From Flavobacterium branchiarum (GTDB lineage: Bacteria; Bacteroidota; Bacteroidia; Flavobacteriales; Flavobacteriaceae): a stretch of DNA of 64,000 bases. A model generated the notes under the pieces. That model was not told where the DNA came from and did not search any database. It saw only the letters and a program-made list of their open reading frames with translations. The position numbers and the translations under genes are program-made. The DNA lies in NCBI RefSeq assembly GCF_030409845.1, contig NZ_JAUFQQ010000005.1, forward strand, positions 434,001-498,000. The letters run 5' to 3'. Each line of letters starts with the position of its first letter. The stretch's first letter is position 1. Shown here one piece after another: positions 26,822 through 35,573 of this stretch.

Positions 26822-28099
26822 ATGCAACATATTATAGATCGATTTATTAGTTATGTAACAATTGATACAGAGTCTGATCCAAATTCACAATCTACTCCTA
26901 GTACTGCTAAACAATGGGACCTTGCTAATAAACTAGCAGAAGAATTAAAAACTATTGGTATGCATGACGTCACTATTGATGACAAAGCGTATATCATGGC
27001 GACTTTACCAAGTAACGTAGAACATGAAGTTCCAACTATTGGTTTTATATCTCACTTTGATACTTCTCCAGATTTTACAGGAGCCAATGTAAAACCTCAA
27101 ATTATCCCTAATTATGACGGTAAAGACATTGTACTGAATGCAGAACAAAACATTATTTTGTCTCCAAGTTACTTTAAAGATTTATTACAATATAAAGGTC
27201 AAACCTTAATTACAACAGACGGAACTACTTTATTAGGTGCCGATGATAAAGCCGGAATTACAGAGATTGTATCGGCAATGGAATTCCTAATTAAAAATCC
27301 AGATATTAAACACGGTAAAATTAGAGTTGGGTTTACTCCCGATGAAGAAATTGGTCGTGGTGCACATCATTTTGATGTAGATAAGTTTGGTGCTGAATGG
27401 GCTTACACCATGGACGGAAGTCAGATTGGTGAGCTTGAATATGAAAACTTTAATGCAGCTGGTGCTAAAATTACTTTTAAAGGTAAAAGCGTACATCCTG
27501 GTTACGCCAAAGGAAAAATGATTAATTCATTACTTATTGCTAATGAATTTATCAACGAATTACCTAAAGGTGAAACTCCTCAAGAAACTAAAGGTTACCA
27601 AGGTTTTTTTCACGTACACCATATAAGTGGAACTATCGAAGAAACTGTTCTTGAACTTATCATTAGAGATCATAGTGCAAAAAAATTCGAAAGACGTAAA
27701 AAATTGATTGAGAGAATTACTAAAAAAATCAATCATAAGTTTGCTAAGAAATTCGGTGAACCGATCGTAATTACCGAAATAAATGACCAATACTACAATA
27801 TGAAAGAAAAGGTTTTACCTGTAAAACATATTGTTGATATTGCTGAGAAAGCAATGAAAGAATTGAACATAAAACCATTAATAAAACCAATTAGAGGTGG
27901 AACGGATGGTTCTCAATTATCATACAAAGGATTGCCTTGCCCTAATATTTTTGCTGGTGGTCATAACTTTCATGGTAAATACGAATATGTTCCTGTAGAA
28001 AGCATGCAAAAAGCAACTGATGTTATCGTTAAAATTGCCGAAATGACTGCAATTCCTGGTATTTTTGATGTTCCTGTAAAGCCAACAAAAAAGAAATAA
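26822..28099 (+). CDS. pepT: Peptidase T (aminotripeptidase)
   Basis: 425 residues, a little longer than E. coli PepT because of a Lys-rich tail. M20B metallopeptidase motifs are all visible: [14 protein letters not shown] (first metal His-Asp), [13 protein letters not shown] (bridging Asp), [15 protein letters not shown] (catalytic Glu pair), [35 protein letters not shown] in the dimer lid, and [15 protein letters not shown] near the C-terminus. It removes the N-terminal residue from tripeptides in the cytoplasm with two zinc ions. Single gene with its own promoter and terminator. Confidence 0.96.
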   Translation: MQHIIDRFISYVTIDTESDPNSQSTPSTAKQWDLANKLAEELKTIGMHDVTIDDKAYIMATLPSNVEHEVPTIGFISHFDTSPDFTGANVKPQIIPNYDGKDIVLNAEQNIILSPSYFKDLLQYKGQTLITTDGTTLLGADDKAGITEIVSAMEFLIKNPDIKHGKIRVGFTPDEEIGRGAHHFDVDKFGAEWAYTMDGSQIGELEYENFNAAGAKITFKGKSVHPGYAKGKMINSLLIANEFINELPKGETPQETKGYQGFFHVHHISGTIEETVLELIIRDHSAKKFERRKKLIERITKKINHKFAKKFGEPIVITEINDQYYNMKEKVLPVKHIVDIAEKAMKELNIKPLIKPIRGGTDGSQLSYKGLPCPNIFAGGHNFHGKYEYVPVESMQKATDVIVKIAEMTAIPGIFDVPVKPTKKK

Positions 28100-28134
28100 G
28101 ACACTGACTATTTAGTCAAAAGACACTTAAAACT

Positions 28135-28170
28135 AAACCCACCTGCATTTCTTTTTGCAGGTGGGTTTTT
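28135..28170 (+). terminator. Intrinsic terminator after pepT
   Basis: AAACCCACCTGCA (28135-28147) and TGCAGGTGGGTTT (28156-28168) form a 13-bp stem with an 8-nt loop and a short T run. Confidence 0.9.
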
Positions 28171-28220
28171 CGTTTAATTCATTTTATAGAGATGCAATGT
28201 TGCAAATGCTGCAATATATT

Positions 28221-29177
28221 TTATCCTAAAATAGTTTCAATTGCTTTTAGTTCTTCTTGAGAAAAATCAAGATTTTGCAAACTATCGATATTATTATTTA
28301 ACTGTCCTACTGAACTCGCACCAATTAAAACAGATGTAATACGCTTGTCTTTTAATAACCAAGCCAATGCCATTTGTGCTAAAGATTGATTTCTATTTTG
28401 AGCAATATCATTCAAGGCAATTATCTTTTGTACTTTTTGTTCCGATACTTCTTCGAGCTGTAAATGTCCGTTCGGATTTGAAGCTCTTGAATTCTCCGGA
28501 ATTCCTTTTAGGTATTTATCTGTTAATAGCCCTTGTGCTAAAGGTGAGAACGCAATACAACCTACTCCTTTTTCTTCAAGAACATCCAGTAAACCCGCTT
28601 CTGGCTCACGAACAAACATCGAATATTTAACCTGATGAATTAAACAAGGCGTTCCTAATTCTTTTAAAATTGCAGTTGCTTCTCTGGTTTGTGCTGCATT
28701 ATAATTGGATATTCCTGCGTATAATGCTTTTCCGCTTCTTACTGCGTAATCTAATGCCATCATGGTTTCTTCTAGTGGCGTTTCGGGATCAAAACGATGA
28801 GAATAAAAGATATCTACATAATCTAATTTCATGCGTTTTAAACTCTGATCTAAACTTGACAACAAGTATTTTCTAGATCCCCAATCGCCATACGGTCCAT
28901 CCCACATGGTGTAACCTGCCTTGGTAGAAACTACAATTTGATCGCGCAAATTTCCTTGAAAATTATGCCAAAGAATTTTTCCGAAATTCTCTTCAGCCGA
29001 TCCTGGAACTGGTCCATAATTATTGGCTAAATCAAAGTGAGTTATTCCTTTATCAAAGGCTCCTTTAATGATACGCTCACCATTCTCAAAATTATCTACT
29101 GACCCGAAATTATGCCATAGTCCCAAAGAAATTTGTGGTAATAACAAACCACTTTTCCCGCATCTATTATATTTCAT
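28221..29177 (-). CDS. Aldo/keto reductase, YghZ/Gpr-like (L-glyceraldehyde-3-phosphate reductase type)
   Basis: 318 residues. The AKR tetrad is present: Asp in HFDLANNYG with its Tyr, Lys in VVSTKAGYTMWDGPYGD, and His in YVDIFYSHRFD. The segment GYTMWDGPYGDWGSRKYL is the hallmark of the YghZ/voltage-gated-channel-beta-like AKR14 branch. The C-terminus VLIGASSVGQLNNNIDSL forms the NADPH loop. E. coli YghZ reduces L-glyceraldehyde-3-phosphate and methylglyoxal with NADPH; the same activity is likely but untested here. Single gene converging with pepT. Confidence 0.92.
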   Translation of the reverse strand: MKYNRCGKSGLLLPQISLGLWHNFGSVDNFENGERIIKGAFDKGITHFDLANNYGPVPGSAEENFGKILWHNFQGNLRDQIVVSTKAGYTMWDGPYGDWGSRKYLLSSLDQSLKRMKLDYVDIFYSHRFDPETPLEETMMALDYAVRSGKALYAGISNYNAAQTREATAILKELGTPCLIHQVKYSMFVREPEAGLLDVLEEKGVGCIAFSPLAQGLLTDKYLKGIPENSRASNPNGHLQLEEVSEQKVQKIIALNDIAQNRNQSLAQMALAWLLKDKRITSVLIGASSVGQLNNNIDSLQNLDFSQEELKAIETILG

Positions 29178-29252
29178 TTTATTAATTTAAAGATTGAAAA
29201 TTAAAGAACTTAACGGTAATCAACATATAAATTCTATTTCTGTAAAAATAAG

Positions 29253-29304
29253 AAATCGAAAGTATTACACAATTAATTTACACTAATTGAAATACTTTCG
29301 ATTT
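29253..29304 (-). terminator. Long hairpin terminator after the HdeD-like gene
   Basis: AAATCGAAAGTATT (29253-29266) and AATACTTTCGATTT (29291-29304) pair perfectly over 14 bp. The loop contains CAATTA/TAATTG, which extends the stem after a 3-nt bulge. It lies 60 nt past the stop of the minus-strand gene. Confidence 0.8.
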
Positions 29305-29364
29305 ATCGTTTTCTTGTTTTTAGTTTCCTAAAAACAATCTTTATAAAATCATCTTTTCTTCTTA

Positions 29365-29943
29365 TTAATCAAACTTCTCAGAAATATCATGTATTTTTTT
29401 CAGTTTGAAAGAAAAATAAATATAAAAAGCTCCAATTGCAATAAAAGCAAAGGCTGTCCAATATACTAGTGAAAGACCTGCAAAAACAGGATTCCATAAT
29501 AATATGAATGAAAATATAACTCCAAGAATCCCTAATACTAAAAGACTCCCCCAATCTGGCACTCTATAGCTCTTTAAATCAAAAGCCATAACGATCGCCA
29601 TGATCGAACGGAATAAAATTACAAACCCTACGTATAATGGAAGTATCGTAATCGAAATTAATGGATTCGAAATTAGCAATATCCCTACTACCAGTCCTAA
29701 AATCCCAGATGCCAATGTCCAACCCCAGTTATCTATTTTTTTTCTGTTAGAAAGCGCAAAAATGATTTCAAAAATTCCACTTCCTAGAAATGAAATACTA
29801 AAAATCAATGCAAGGCTTAAATAAGCCGCTAAAGGCGTCATAAAAGACCAAATTCCGATTCCAATAAAAAGCAATCCCACTAAAAATGGAATATACCAAT
29901 AATCAATTGCTTTTTTTACCTTTTTAAATAAAGAATTTCCCAT
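29365..29943 (-). CDS. HdeD/DUF308-family membrane protein
   Basis: 192 residues from ATG 29943 (MGNSLFKKVKKAIDYWY); a TTG five codons earlier is less likely. Six hydrophobic segments come in pairs with the DUF308 pattern: PFLVGLLFIGIGIWSFMTP, SISFLGSGIFEIIFALSNR, WGWTLASGILGLVVGILL, LYVGFVILFRSIMAIVMAF, WGSLLVLGILGVIFSFIL and AFAFIAIGAFYIYFSFKL. HdeD of E. coli is linked to acid resistance; the molecular function is unknown. Inner-membrane single gene with a strong terminator. Confidence 0.9.
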   Translation of the reverse strand: MGNSLFKKVKKAIDYWYIPFLVGLLFIGIGIWSFMTPLAAYLSLALIFSISFLGSGIFEIIFALSNRKKIDNWGWTLASGILGLVVGILLISNPLISITILPLYVGFVILFRSIMAIVMAFDLKSYRVPDWGSLLVLGILGVIFSFILLWNPVFAGLSLVYWTAFAFIAIGAFYIYFSFKLKKIHDISEKFD

Positions 29944-30159
29944 AAATGTATTTTGCAAATCACGCTTACTCTATAAAGTTTTCAGCATCCCTTATAATTG
30001 ATACCACACAATAAAACAATCCTTTATTTAGTCTATTTTATTACGATGTCTACCAAAGATAAGAAATATAAAATCTAATTTGTAAAATTTAACCCATAAA
30101 TACATCATTAAATTTATAGTAATATCAACTATTTATCTTCTCTTCTTATAGTTAATCTT

Positions 30160-31503
30160 TTATTCTGAAATAAAACAAGAAGCAGGTAAATTGGCCTTAT
30201 TGAATAAATTAGAATGAACCGTATTTCCCCATGCGAAACGAACTTTTACCAGAGTAATGCATTTTTTACTTTCCAACCAAACTTCACTATCTTTAATTTC
30301 GGCACTGGCTGGATAAAAAACACCATCAATTCCAGCTATTTCAAATTGCTCTTCCTTTCTATCTTTAAAATACAACCCATCTGCATAATCAAAAGACACT
30401 ATTACTTTATTCCCTTCTATTTTAATTGCCTTATAAAGTGGGCTATTTACCAAATCGATATTGGTTTTATAAGTATTTGCTAAAGCAAGGTTCGCTAAGC
30501 GAATACCAACTGTTATTTTGTCTGTTGGATGAATTTCTTTCACATCACTAACATCGCTTATTACCACCATTCCTGTATTAGAAACTTCTTTGAGTACCCT
30601 GCGTTGTGCGTCTCTGACAATTACATTCCAAAAGTTATTACTTCCCGTTTTATTAGGAGCAATTTGAACAAAATAAAATGGAAAATCTTCTTTCCAAACT
30701 TTTCTCCAAGAGCCAATTAAAGCTACTAATGTTTTGTCGTAGGTTGTAGACCCTACATTCGATTCTCCTTGATACCAAATTGTTCCTGCAATTTTAAATC
30801 CTACAATGGGATGAATCATTGCATTATAAGCACGCCCGGGCAGTCTAGGCTCATATTCTTGTTCATTAAATCTCTTGGCGCTTTCAGCCAAAATAGCATC
30901 ATTTGTAACTACCTCTTCGGGCATCCAAACCTCAACAGGAGTACCACCCATATTCGAAGAGATCAAACCTATCGGAACATCCTTCAATTCTTCTTGCAGT
31001 CGTTTAGCAAAGAAGTATCCAATAGCACTAAAATCTTTCATAGTTTCTGGTGTTGACTTAACCCAGTTTCCTGATAAATTATTTTGCGGTGTAGATGCAG
31101 TTAATTTTGGAACAGTAAAAAACCGAATATTTGAATTTGTCGCCTTTTGTACTTCCTCATTGCCATTATCAATTCCCCAGCTTGGAGTCATTTCCATATT
31201 AGATTGTCCTGAACAAATCCAAACTTCTCCTATAAGAATATTTTTGAGAACTATTTCATTTCTTCCTTTTACACTAATCGTATAAGGTCCTCCTGCTTGG
31301 GGTGTTGCAATCTTAAATTCCCATTGTCCCTCATTATTAGCAACAGTTTTATATTCCTTGTTATCCCAACTTGCTATTAATGCAATCTTTTCTTCTGGAT
31401 TTGCCCAACCCAAAATGATGACTTCTGAATTGCGTTGCAATACCATATTATCACCAAAAATAGCAGGAAGAGAAATTGTTGTCATCATAGCACTTAAAAT
31501 CAT
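30160..31503 (-). CDS. Sialate O-acetylesterase-like protein (SASA domain), N-terminus frameshifted
   Basis: 447 residues in the intact frame. After ISLPAIFGDNMVLQR comes a beta-sandwich (to about 90), then the SGNH/SASA hydrolase: GEVWICSGQSNMEM with the nucleophile Ser, GLISSNMGGTPVEVWMP, and AGTIWYQGESNVG. The catalytic His may lie in KEIHPTDK. Such enzymes remove O-acetyl groups from sialic acid or plant polysaccharides in the periplasm. This frame begins MILSAMMTT, right after an in-frame TAA, and lacks the charged head of a signal peptide. That head, MIKFAFIL, starts at 31528 in the +1 frame, so a one-base insertion near 31503-31504 is likely. Confidence 0.85.
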   Translation of the reverse strand: MILSAMMTTISLPAIFGDNMVLQRNSEVIILGWANPEEKIALIASWDNKEYKTVANNEGQWEFKIATPQAGGPYTISVKGRNEIVLKNILIGEVWICSGQSNMEMTPSWGIDNGNEEVQKATNSNIRFFTVPKLTASTPQNNLSGNWVKSTPETMKDFSAIGYFFAKRLQEELKDVPIGLISSNMGGTPVEVWMPEEVVTNDAILAESAKRFNEQEYEPRLPGRAYNAMIHPIVGFKIAGTIWYQGESNVGSTTYDKTLVALIGSWRKVWKEDFPFYFVQIAPNKTGSNNFWNVIVRDAQRRVLKEVSNTGMVVISDVSDVKEIHPTDKITVGIRLANLALANTYKTNIDLVNSPLYKAIKIEGNKVIVSFDYADGLYFKDRKEEQFEIAGIDGVFYPASAEIKDSEVWLESKKCITLVKVRFAWGNTVHSNLFNKANLPASCFISE

Positions 31504-31528
31504 TTAGAATGAAAGCAAACTTAATCAT
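31504..31528 (-). pseudogene. Out-of-frame signal-peptide start of the SASA esterase gene
   Basis: ATG at 31528 opens eight codons, MIKFAFIL, then one extra base before ATG 31503. Joining the two frames gives a normal signal peptide (MIKFAFIL followed by MILSAMMTT). This is read directly; whether it is a real mutation, phase variation or a sequencing error is unknown. Confidence 0.6.
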
Positions 31529-31632
31529 TTAGTAGCTTTTATTATTAATCTTCAAAATTCATTGTATATCATTTTTTGATAATTAAAAACAACCGCTTAT
31601 CTTTATAAATTAAATAATTTCCTTATTCAAAA

Positions 31633-32139
31633 ATGAAGTTTACCTTTTACCTATTTACAGCCTTTGTATTATTTTCATCATTTACCACAAAAAAAGATCA
31701 GAAAATCACAAGTAATCAAATTCAAGAAATACAATCCATAATTGACAGAGACTCCATTATTACCTACTCTAAAAAATATCTGGGAACACCCTATCTATAC
31801 GCTGGAAATACTCCTAAAAAAGGATTTGATTGTTCTGGCTTTGTTAATTATGTTTTTAAATATTTTGAGATTGACTTACCCCGAAGCTCAAGCGCTTACA
31901 AAAACATTGGTAAAGCAAAATCACCTGAAGATTTTAAAGTGGGAGATATTTTAGTTTTTTATGGATATAAAGACAAAAAAAGAATAGGTCATCTTGGAAT
32001 AATTTGTGAAGCCAATGGTATGAAATCAAAATTTATTCATGCTTCATCTGGAAAAATAAAAAGCGTAATAATTAGCGCATTAGACTCAAATCACTACAGC
32101 AATCGCTTTTATAAATGCATAAATGTATTGCCTAAATAA
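31633..32139 (+). CDS. NlpC/P60-family (C40) peptidoglycan endopeptidase, exported
   Basis: 168 residues with a short signal peptide (MKFTFYLFTAFVLFSSF). The papain-like core is complete: YLGTPYLYAGNTPKKGFDCSGFVNYVF with the nucleophile Cys, RIGHLGIICE with the catalytic His, and FIHASSGK as the third polar position. Family members cut gamma-D-Glu to diaminopimelate or related stem-peptide bonds in cell-wall turnover. No SH3 or LysM domain is attached, so targeting must rest on the catalytic domain. It diverges from the SASA esterase gene and converges on the DUF1573 gene. Confidence 0.92.
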   Translation: MKFTFYLFTAFVLFSSFTTKKDQKITSNQIQEIQSIIDRDSIITYSKKYLGTPYLYAGNTPKKGFDCSGFVNYVFKYFEIDLPRSSSAYKNIGKAKSPEDFKVGDILVFYGYKDKKRIGHLGIICEANGMKSKFIHASSGKIKSVIISALDSNHYSNRFYKCINVLPK

Positions 32140-32182
32140 AAAAAATGATTCATTACTGTAATAAGTTAAGGCATAAAAAAAA

Positions 32183-32208
32183 CTCCAAGCAATTTAACAT
32201 GCTTGGAG
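32183..32208 (-). terminator. Intrinsic terminator after the DUF1573 gene
   Basis: CTCCAAGCA (32183-32191) and TGCTTGGAG (32200-32208) form a 9-bp stem. The T run lies on the minus-strand side (A8 at 32175-32182), so it mainly serves the minus-strand gene, perhaps also the convergent NlpC gene. Confidence 0.85.
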
Positions 32209-32232
32209 CCTAGACATTATAACTAACTACTT

Positions 32233-32640
32233 TTATAAAACTATTCCTTTTAATGTAAGTACTTTTGGTGTTGCTTCTGCACTTGTTACTACAGTAACAG
32301 TTTTAGAAAAAGCACCTTTGCTAGCAGCATTATACGTCGCTGTAATCTTTGCAGATTTTCCAGGTAAAATCGGTTCTTTTGTATAATTTGTTGCAGTACA
32401 CCCACAAGATCCCTGAACACTTGTAATAACTACAGCTGTTTTTCCTGTGTTTTTAAATTCAAAATCAATTTCTTTTGGTACATTCAGTGGTATTTGCCCA
32501 ACATCGATAGTTTCTGCTTTCCATGTAATTGATCCTGCGAATGCAGAAGCTTTTGCTACTATTGTTTCTACTGGAGCAATCGCTGAGAAAGACATTAAAC
32601 CTAAAGTCAATACTAATAATAATGGTCTGATAATTTTCAT
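32233..32640 (-). CDS. DUF1573 domain-containing exported protein
   Basis: 135 residues from ATG 32640 (MKIIRPLLLVLTLGLMSFSAIA signal peptide); 15 in-frame upstream codons were rejected. The mature domain is an immunoglobulin-like DUF1573/HYDIN-type fold: IDFEFKNTGKTAVVITSVQGSCGCTATNYTKEPILPGKSAKITATY, with the diagnostic GSCGC. These short proteins are very common in Bacteroidota; the cysteine pair may form a disulfide or bind a ligand, but no activity is established. Promoter box at 32688-32695; divergent from the histidine kinase gene. Confidence 0.92.
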   Translation of the reverse strand: MKIIRPLLLVLTLGLMSFSAIAPVETIVAKASAFAGSITWKAETIDVGQIPLNVPKEIDFEFKNTGKTAVVITSVQGSCGCTATNYTKEPILPGKSAKITATYNAASKGAFSKTVTVVTSAEATPKVLTLKGIVL

Positions 32641-32687
32641 AAGCTTAAATTTTAAAATGATTATTTGGTTTGTTATTTTGAACATTA

Positions 32688-32695
32688 CAAATTTA
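32688..32695 (-). promoter_or_regulatory. -7 promoter box (TAAATTTG) of the DUF1573 gene
   Basis: A perfect TAnnTTTG on the minus strand, about 43-48 nt before ATG 32640. Confidence 0.6.
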
Positions 32696-32770
32696 AATAG
32701 ACTAAAAACGAAACGCTGTTAACCGCTTTCAAATGTTTGTTAACGACTTGTTAATCGCTGTTTTTAAAGA

Positions 32771-32778
32771 TATTTTTG
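32771..32778 (+). promoter_or_regulatory. -7 promoter box (TATTTTTG) of the histidine kinase operon
   Basis: A perfect TAnnTTTG, predicting a leader of about 28 nt before the GTG at 32810. Confidence 0.6.
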
Positions 32779-32809
32779 ATTAATATTACACCTTGTAAAT
32801 TACATTTAA

Positions 32810-34072
32810 GTGAAAATAAACAGACTCAACAGCATTATCCTTCTGGGGTTTATAGCAATCATCGGCATACTAGTCGTGCAATTACTATGGACTAAAGAAG
32901 CTTTTACCCTTGAGCAAAAAAAACTAAACCAAAAAACGCATATTGCTTTACTTGAAGTGGCAAAAAAACTACATGAAAGTAATAGCAATGAATTACCTGC
33001 TCAAAGTCCTATCCAAAAAATATCTAATGACTATTATGTTGTAAACATCGAAAATGATTTTGAGCCCGATATCTTAGAATTTTATTTAAAATCGGAATTC
33101 AAGAAAATGAATATCACAACCGATTTCGAATACGCCATGTACAACTGTCAGAGTAACGAAATGGTTTATGGAGATCATGTTTCACTATCTAAAAAATTAG
33201 ATAAAAAACAATCCGTTCATTTCCCTAAGCATAAAAATCTGGTTTATTATTTTGCTGTTCGATTTCCTAATGAAACTAGTTATATCTTTAGTTCAATGCG
33301 CTTTTGGTTTGTACTTTCGATACTTATTATTATTATTTTACTAATCTATATCTACTCTGTTTTTACGCTTTTACAGCAAAAAAAATATTCTGAGTTACAG
33401 CGTGATTTTATCAATAATATGACACACGAGTTTAAAACTCCTTTGGCTTCAATTTTAATTGCTTCTAATTATTTGATTAAACAAGCCCCAATCAAAGAAG
33501 ATAAAAAACTCGAAAAGTATACTGAAATCATCATCAATCAAAGTGGTAAACTAAACAATCATATTGAGAAAATTTTAAGTATTGCAAAATCTGATTATAC
33601 TCCATTAGAACTAGAACTTAAAAATATTTTAATTATTCCTGCTATTGAGGAAACAATAGAAAACATCAAACTAAAATACCCTGATACAACTATTAAAATT
33701 GAATCGGATGCTACAAATTATACCATTGTTGCTGACATTTTTCATTTTACAAACATCGTTTATAATCTCCTTGATAATGCAATAAAATATTGCGATACCA
33801 AACCCGAAATCACAATTCGTCTGGCTACAGATAATCAATTCTTAAAAATTGCTTTTATAGATAACGGAATTGGAATTGCCAACAAGAACATTTCTTTTAT
33901 TTTTGACAAATTCTACAGAATTCCAAATGAAAAAAGCACCCAGTCAAATGGTTTTGGATTAGGCTTGTATTATGTAAAAAAGATTTGCAACTTGCATCAG
34001 TGGAAAATCAATGCTACTAACAATCCAAAAAAAGGGATTACCATAACCATATCAATTCCGTATAAAAAATGA
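32810..34072 (+). CDS. Membrane sensor histidine kinase (RprX-like)
   Basis: 420 residues from GTG 32810. Topology: transmembrane helix at about 7-27, a periplasmic sensor of about 135 residues, transmembrane helix at about 165-187. The HisKA region has FINNMTHEFKTPLASI with the phospho-acceptor His206. The ATPase domain shows NLLDNAIKYC (N box), FIDNGIGI (G1) and GFGLGLYYVKKI (G2). It overlaps the response regulator by 4 nt, so the pair is coexpressed. The short sensor and organisation resemble Bacteroides RprX/RprY, whose signal is linked to envelope or redox state. The signal here is unknown. Confidence 0.93.
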   Translation: MKINRLNSIILLGFIAIIGILVVQLLWTKEAFTLEQKKLNQKTHIALLEVAKKLHESNSNELPAQSPIQKISNDYYVVNIENDFEPDILEFYLKSEFKKMNITTDFEYAMYNCQSNEMVYGDHVSLSKKLDKKQSVHFPKHKNLVYYFAVRFPNETSYIFSSMRFWFVLSILIIIILLIYIYSVFTLLQQKKYSELQRDFINNMTHEFKTPLASILIASNYLIKQAPIKEDKKLEKYTEIIINQSGKLNNHIEKILSIAKSDYTPLELELKNILIIPAIEETIENIKLKYPDTTIKIESDATNYTIVADIFHFTNIVYNLLDNAIKYCDTKPEITIRLATDNQFLKIAFIDNGIGIANKNISFIFDKFYRIPNEKSTQSNGFGLGLYYVKKICNLHQWKINATNNPKKGITITISIPYKK

Positions 34073-34752
34073 GTATTTTCAAAATCCTTTACACCGAAGA
34101 TGATGAAACTTTAGGGTTTCTTACCAAAGATAATCTTGAACAAAATAATTACGATGTAACGCATTGTTGCGACGGAAAACTAGGTCTTGAAGCTTTTAAC
34201 AAAGGTAATTTCGATATTTGTATTTTGGATATTATGATGCCAAAAATAGATGGATTTGAACTCGCTACTGAAATAAGAAAACTCAATTCTGACATTCCTA
34301 TTATTTTTCTTTCGGCCAAAACGCTTAAGGAAGATAGAATAAAAGGATTGCGACTTGGTGCCGATGATTACCTCATTAAACCTTTTAGTATTGAAGAACT
34401 ACTTCTGAAAATTGAAATATTTTTAAAACGTTCACACAAGAATGACTCTATAGATAAATTTATTTATAAAATTGGAAAATATCATTTTGACACTAAGAAC
34501 TTTATTCTTTTTAATGAAAATGAAAAAATAGGCCTTACACAACGTGAAGCTGAATTATTAAAATTATTTCTTGACAATAAAAATTCCGTTTTAAAAAGAG
34601 AGCAGATTCTAACTTCGCTTTGGGGAGACGATGATTATTTTATGGGCCGAAGCTTAGATGTTTTTATTTCGCGTCTGCGCAAAATTTTAGCAAACGAACA
34701 AGGTATTTCTATAGAAAACTTACACGGAATTGGTTTTAGATTTACAATCTAA
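34069..34752 (+). CDS. OmpR/PhoB-family response regulator (RprY-like)
   Basis: 227 residues. The receiver domain (1-120) has the acidic pocket TEDDE, phospho-acceptor Asp54 in CILDIMMPK, the switch Ser/Thr in LSAKT and Lys104 in YLIKPF. The C-terminal winged helix (about 130-225) has IGLTQREAELLKLFL, VLKREQILTSLWGDDDYFMGRSLDVFISRLRKIL and GIGFRFTI, the trans_reg_C pattern. It is translated from the 4-nt overlap with its kinase. Promoters it binds cannot be predicted from this window. Confidence 0.95.
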   Translation: MSIFKILYTEDDETLGFLTKDNLEQNNYDVTHCCDGKLGLEAFNKGNFDICILDIMMPKIDGFELATEIRKLNSDIPIIFLSAKTLKEDRIKGLRLGADDYLIKPFSIEELLLKIEIFLKRSHKNDSIDKFIYKIGKYHFDTKNFILFNENEKIGLTQREAELLKLFLDNKNSVLKREQILTSLWGDDDYFMGRSLDVFISRLRKILANEQGISIENLHGIGFRFTI

Positions 34753-34805
34753 TCCTTGTCTAAATATATAGAATTTTGTAATTTTAATATTCAAACATTC
34801 CAGAC

Positions 34806-35573
34806 ATGAGATTGCATCATTTACGTAATGCCACTTTAGTAATTGAAACAGAAAAGCACGTTATTTTAGTTGACCCAATGTTAGGCAAAAGGAAGACTAT
34901 TGCTCCTTTTAGTCTTTTTCGTTTCAAACCAAAAAGAAATCCGCTTACCTATTTACCAAAAAACAGTAGAGCCATTTTAAGTAAAGTTACCCATTGCATC
35001 ATTACTCATTTACACCCAGATCATTTAGATAAGGCTGGTGAGGTTTTTTTAAGAAGAAAATCAATTCCTGTAATTTGTAGTACTAAAGATGAAGATGCCC
35101 TTACAAAAAGAGGTGTAACTGTTGTTCAGACTCTGGATTATTGGAAGTCACAAGATTTTTTAGATGGAACAATTACAGGCATTCCTGCTGTTCATGGTTA
35201 TGGCTTCATTACAAAACTGATGGGAAATGTAATGGGATTTTATATTGAACTTCTTAATGAAAAATCCATTTATATTAGTTCTGATACTATTTTTACTAAA
35301 GATGTAGAAAAAGTATTAACTGAGTTTAAACCCGATATTGCAACTATTGCTTGCGGTACAGCTAGATTAGATATTGGTCAACCGCTATTAATGAGAATGA
35401 ATGATATTCTAAAATTTATTGCTCTTGCACCTGGAAAAGTCTTTGCAAATCATCTAGAGGCCTTAAATCATTGCCCAACAACTAGAACAGAACTTAGACT
35501 TGCTCTAACAGCAAATAATCTTTTATCAAAGACTTCGATTCCTAACGATGGTGAATCTGTTGAGTTTTTATAA
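34806..35573 (+). CDS. MBL-fold metallohydrolase (UlaG-like)
   Basis: 255 residues. The metal-binding motif is ITHLHPDHLD (HxHxDH) near residues 71-80, with LRNATLVIETEKHVILVDPML at the start, ISSDTIF as the third metal position and VFANHLEALNHCPTTRTEL near the end supplying the last His. The layout is that of the UlaG-like/beta-lactamase_2 branch, which includes lactonases and phosphodiesterases. The substrate cannot be told. Its 3' end overlaps that of the radical SAM gene by 6 nt (35568-35573). Confidence 0.9.
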   Translation: MRLHHLRNATLVIETEKHVILVDPMLGKRKTIAPFSLFRFKPKRNPLTYLPKNSRAILSKVTHCIITHLHPDHLDKAGEVFLRRKSIPVICSTKDEDALTKRGVTVVQTLDYWKSQDFLDGTITGIPAVHGYGFITKLMGNVMGFYIELLNEKSIYISSDTIFTKDVEKVLTEFKPDIATIACGTARLDIGQPLLMRMNDILKFIALAPGKVFANHLEALNHCPTTRTELRLALTANNLLSKTSIPNDGESVEFL

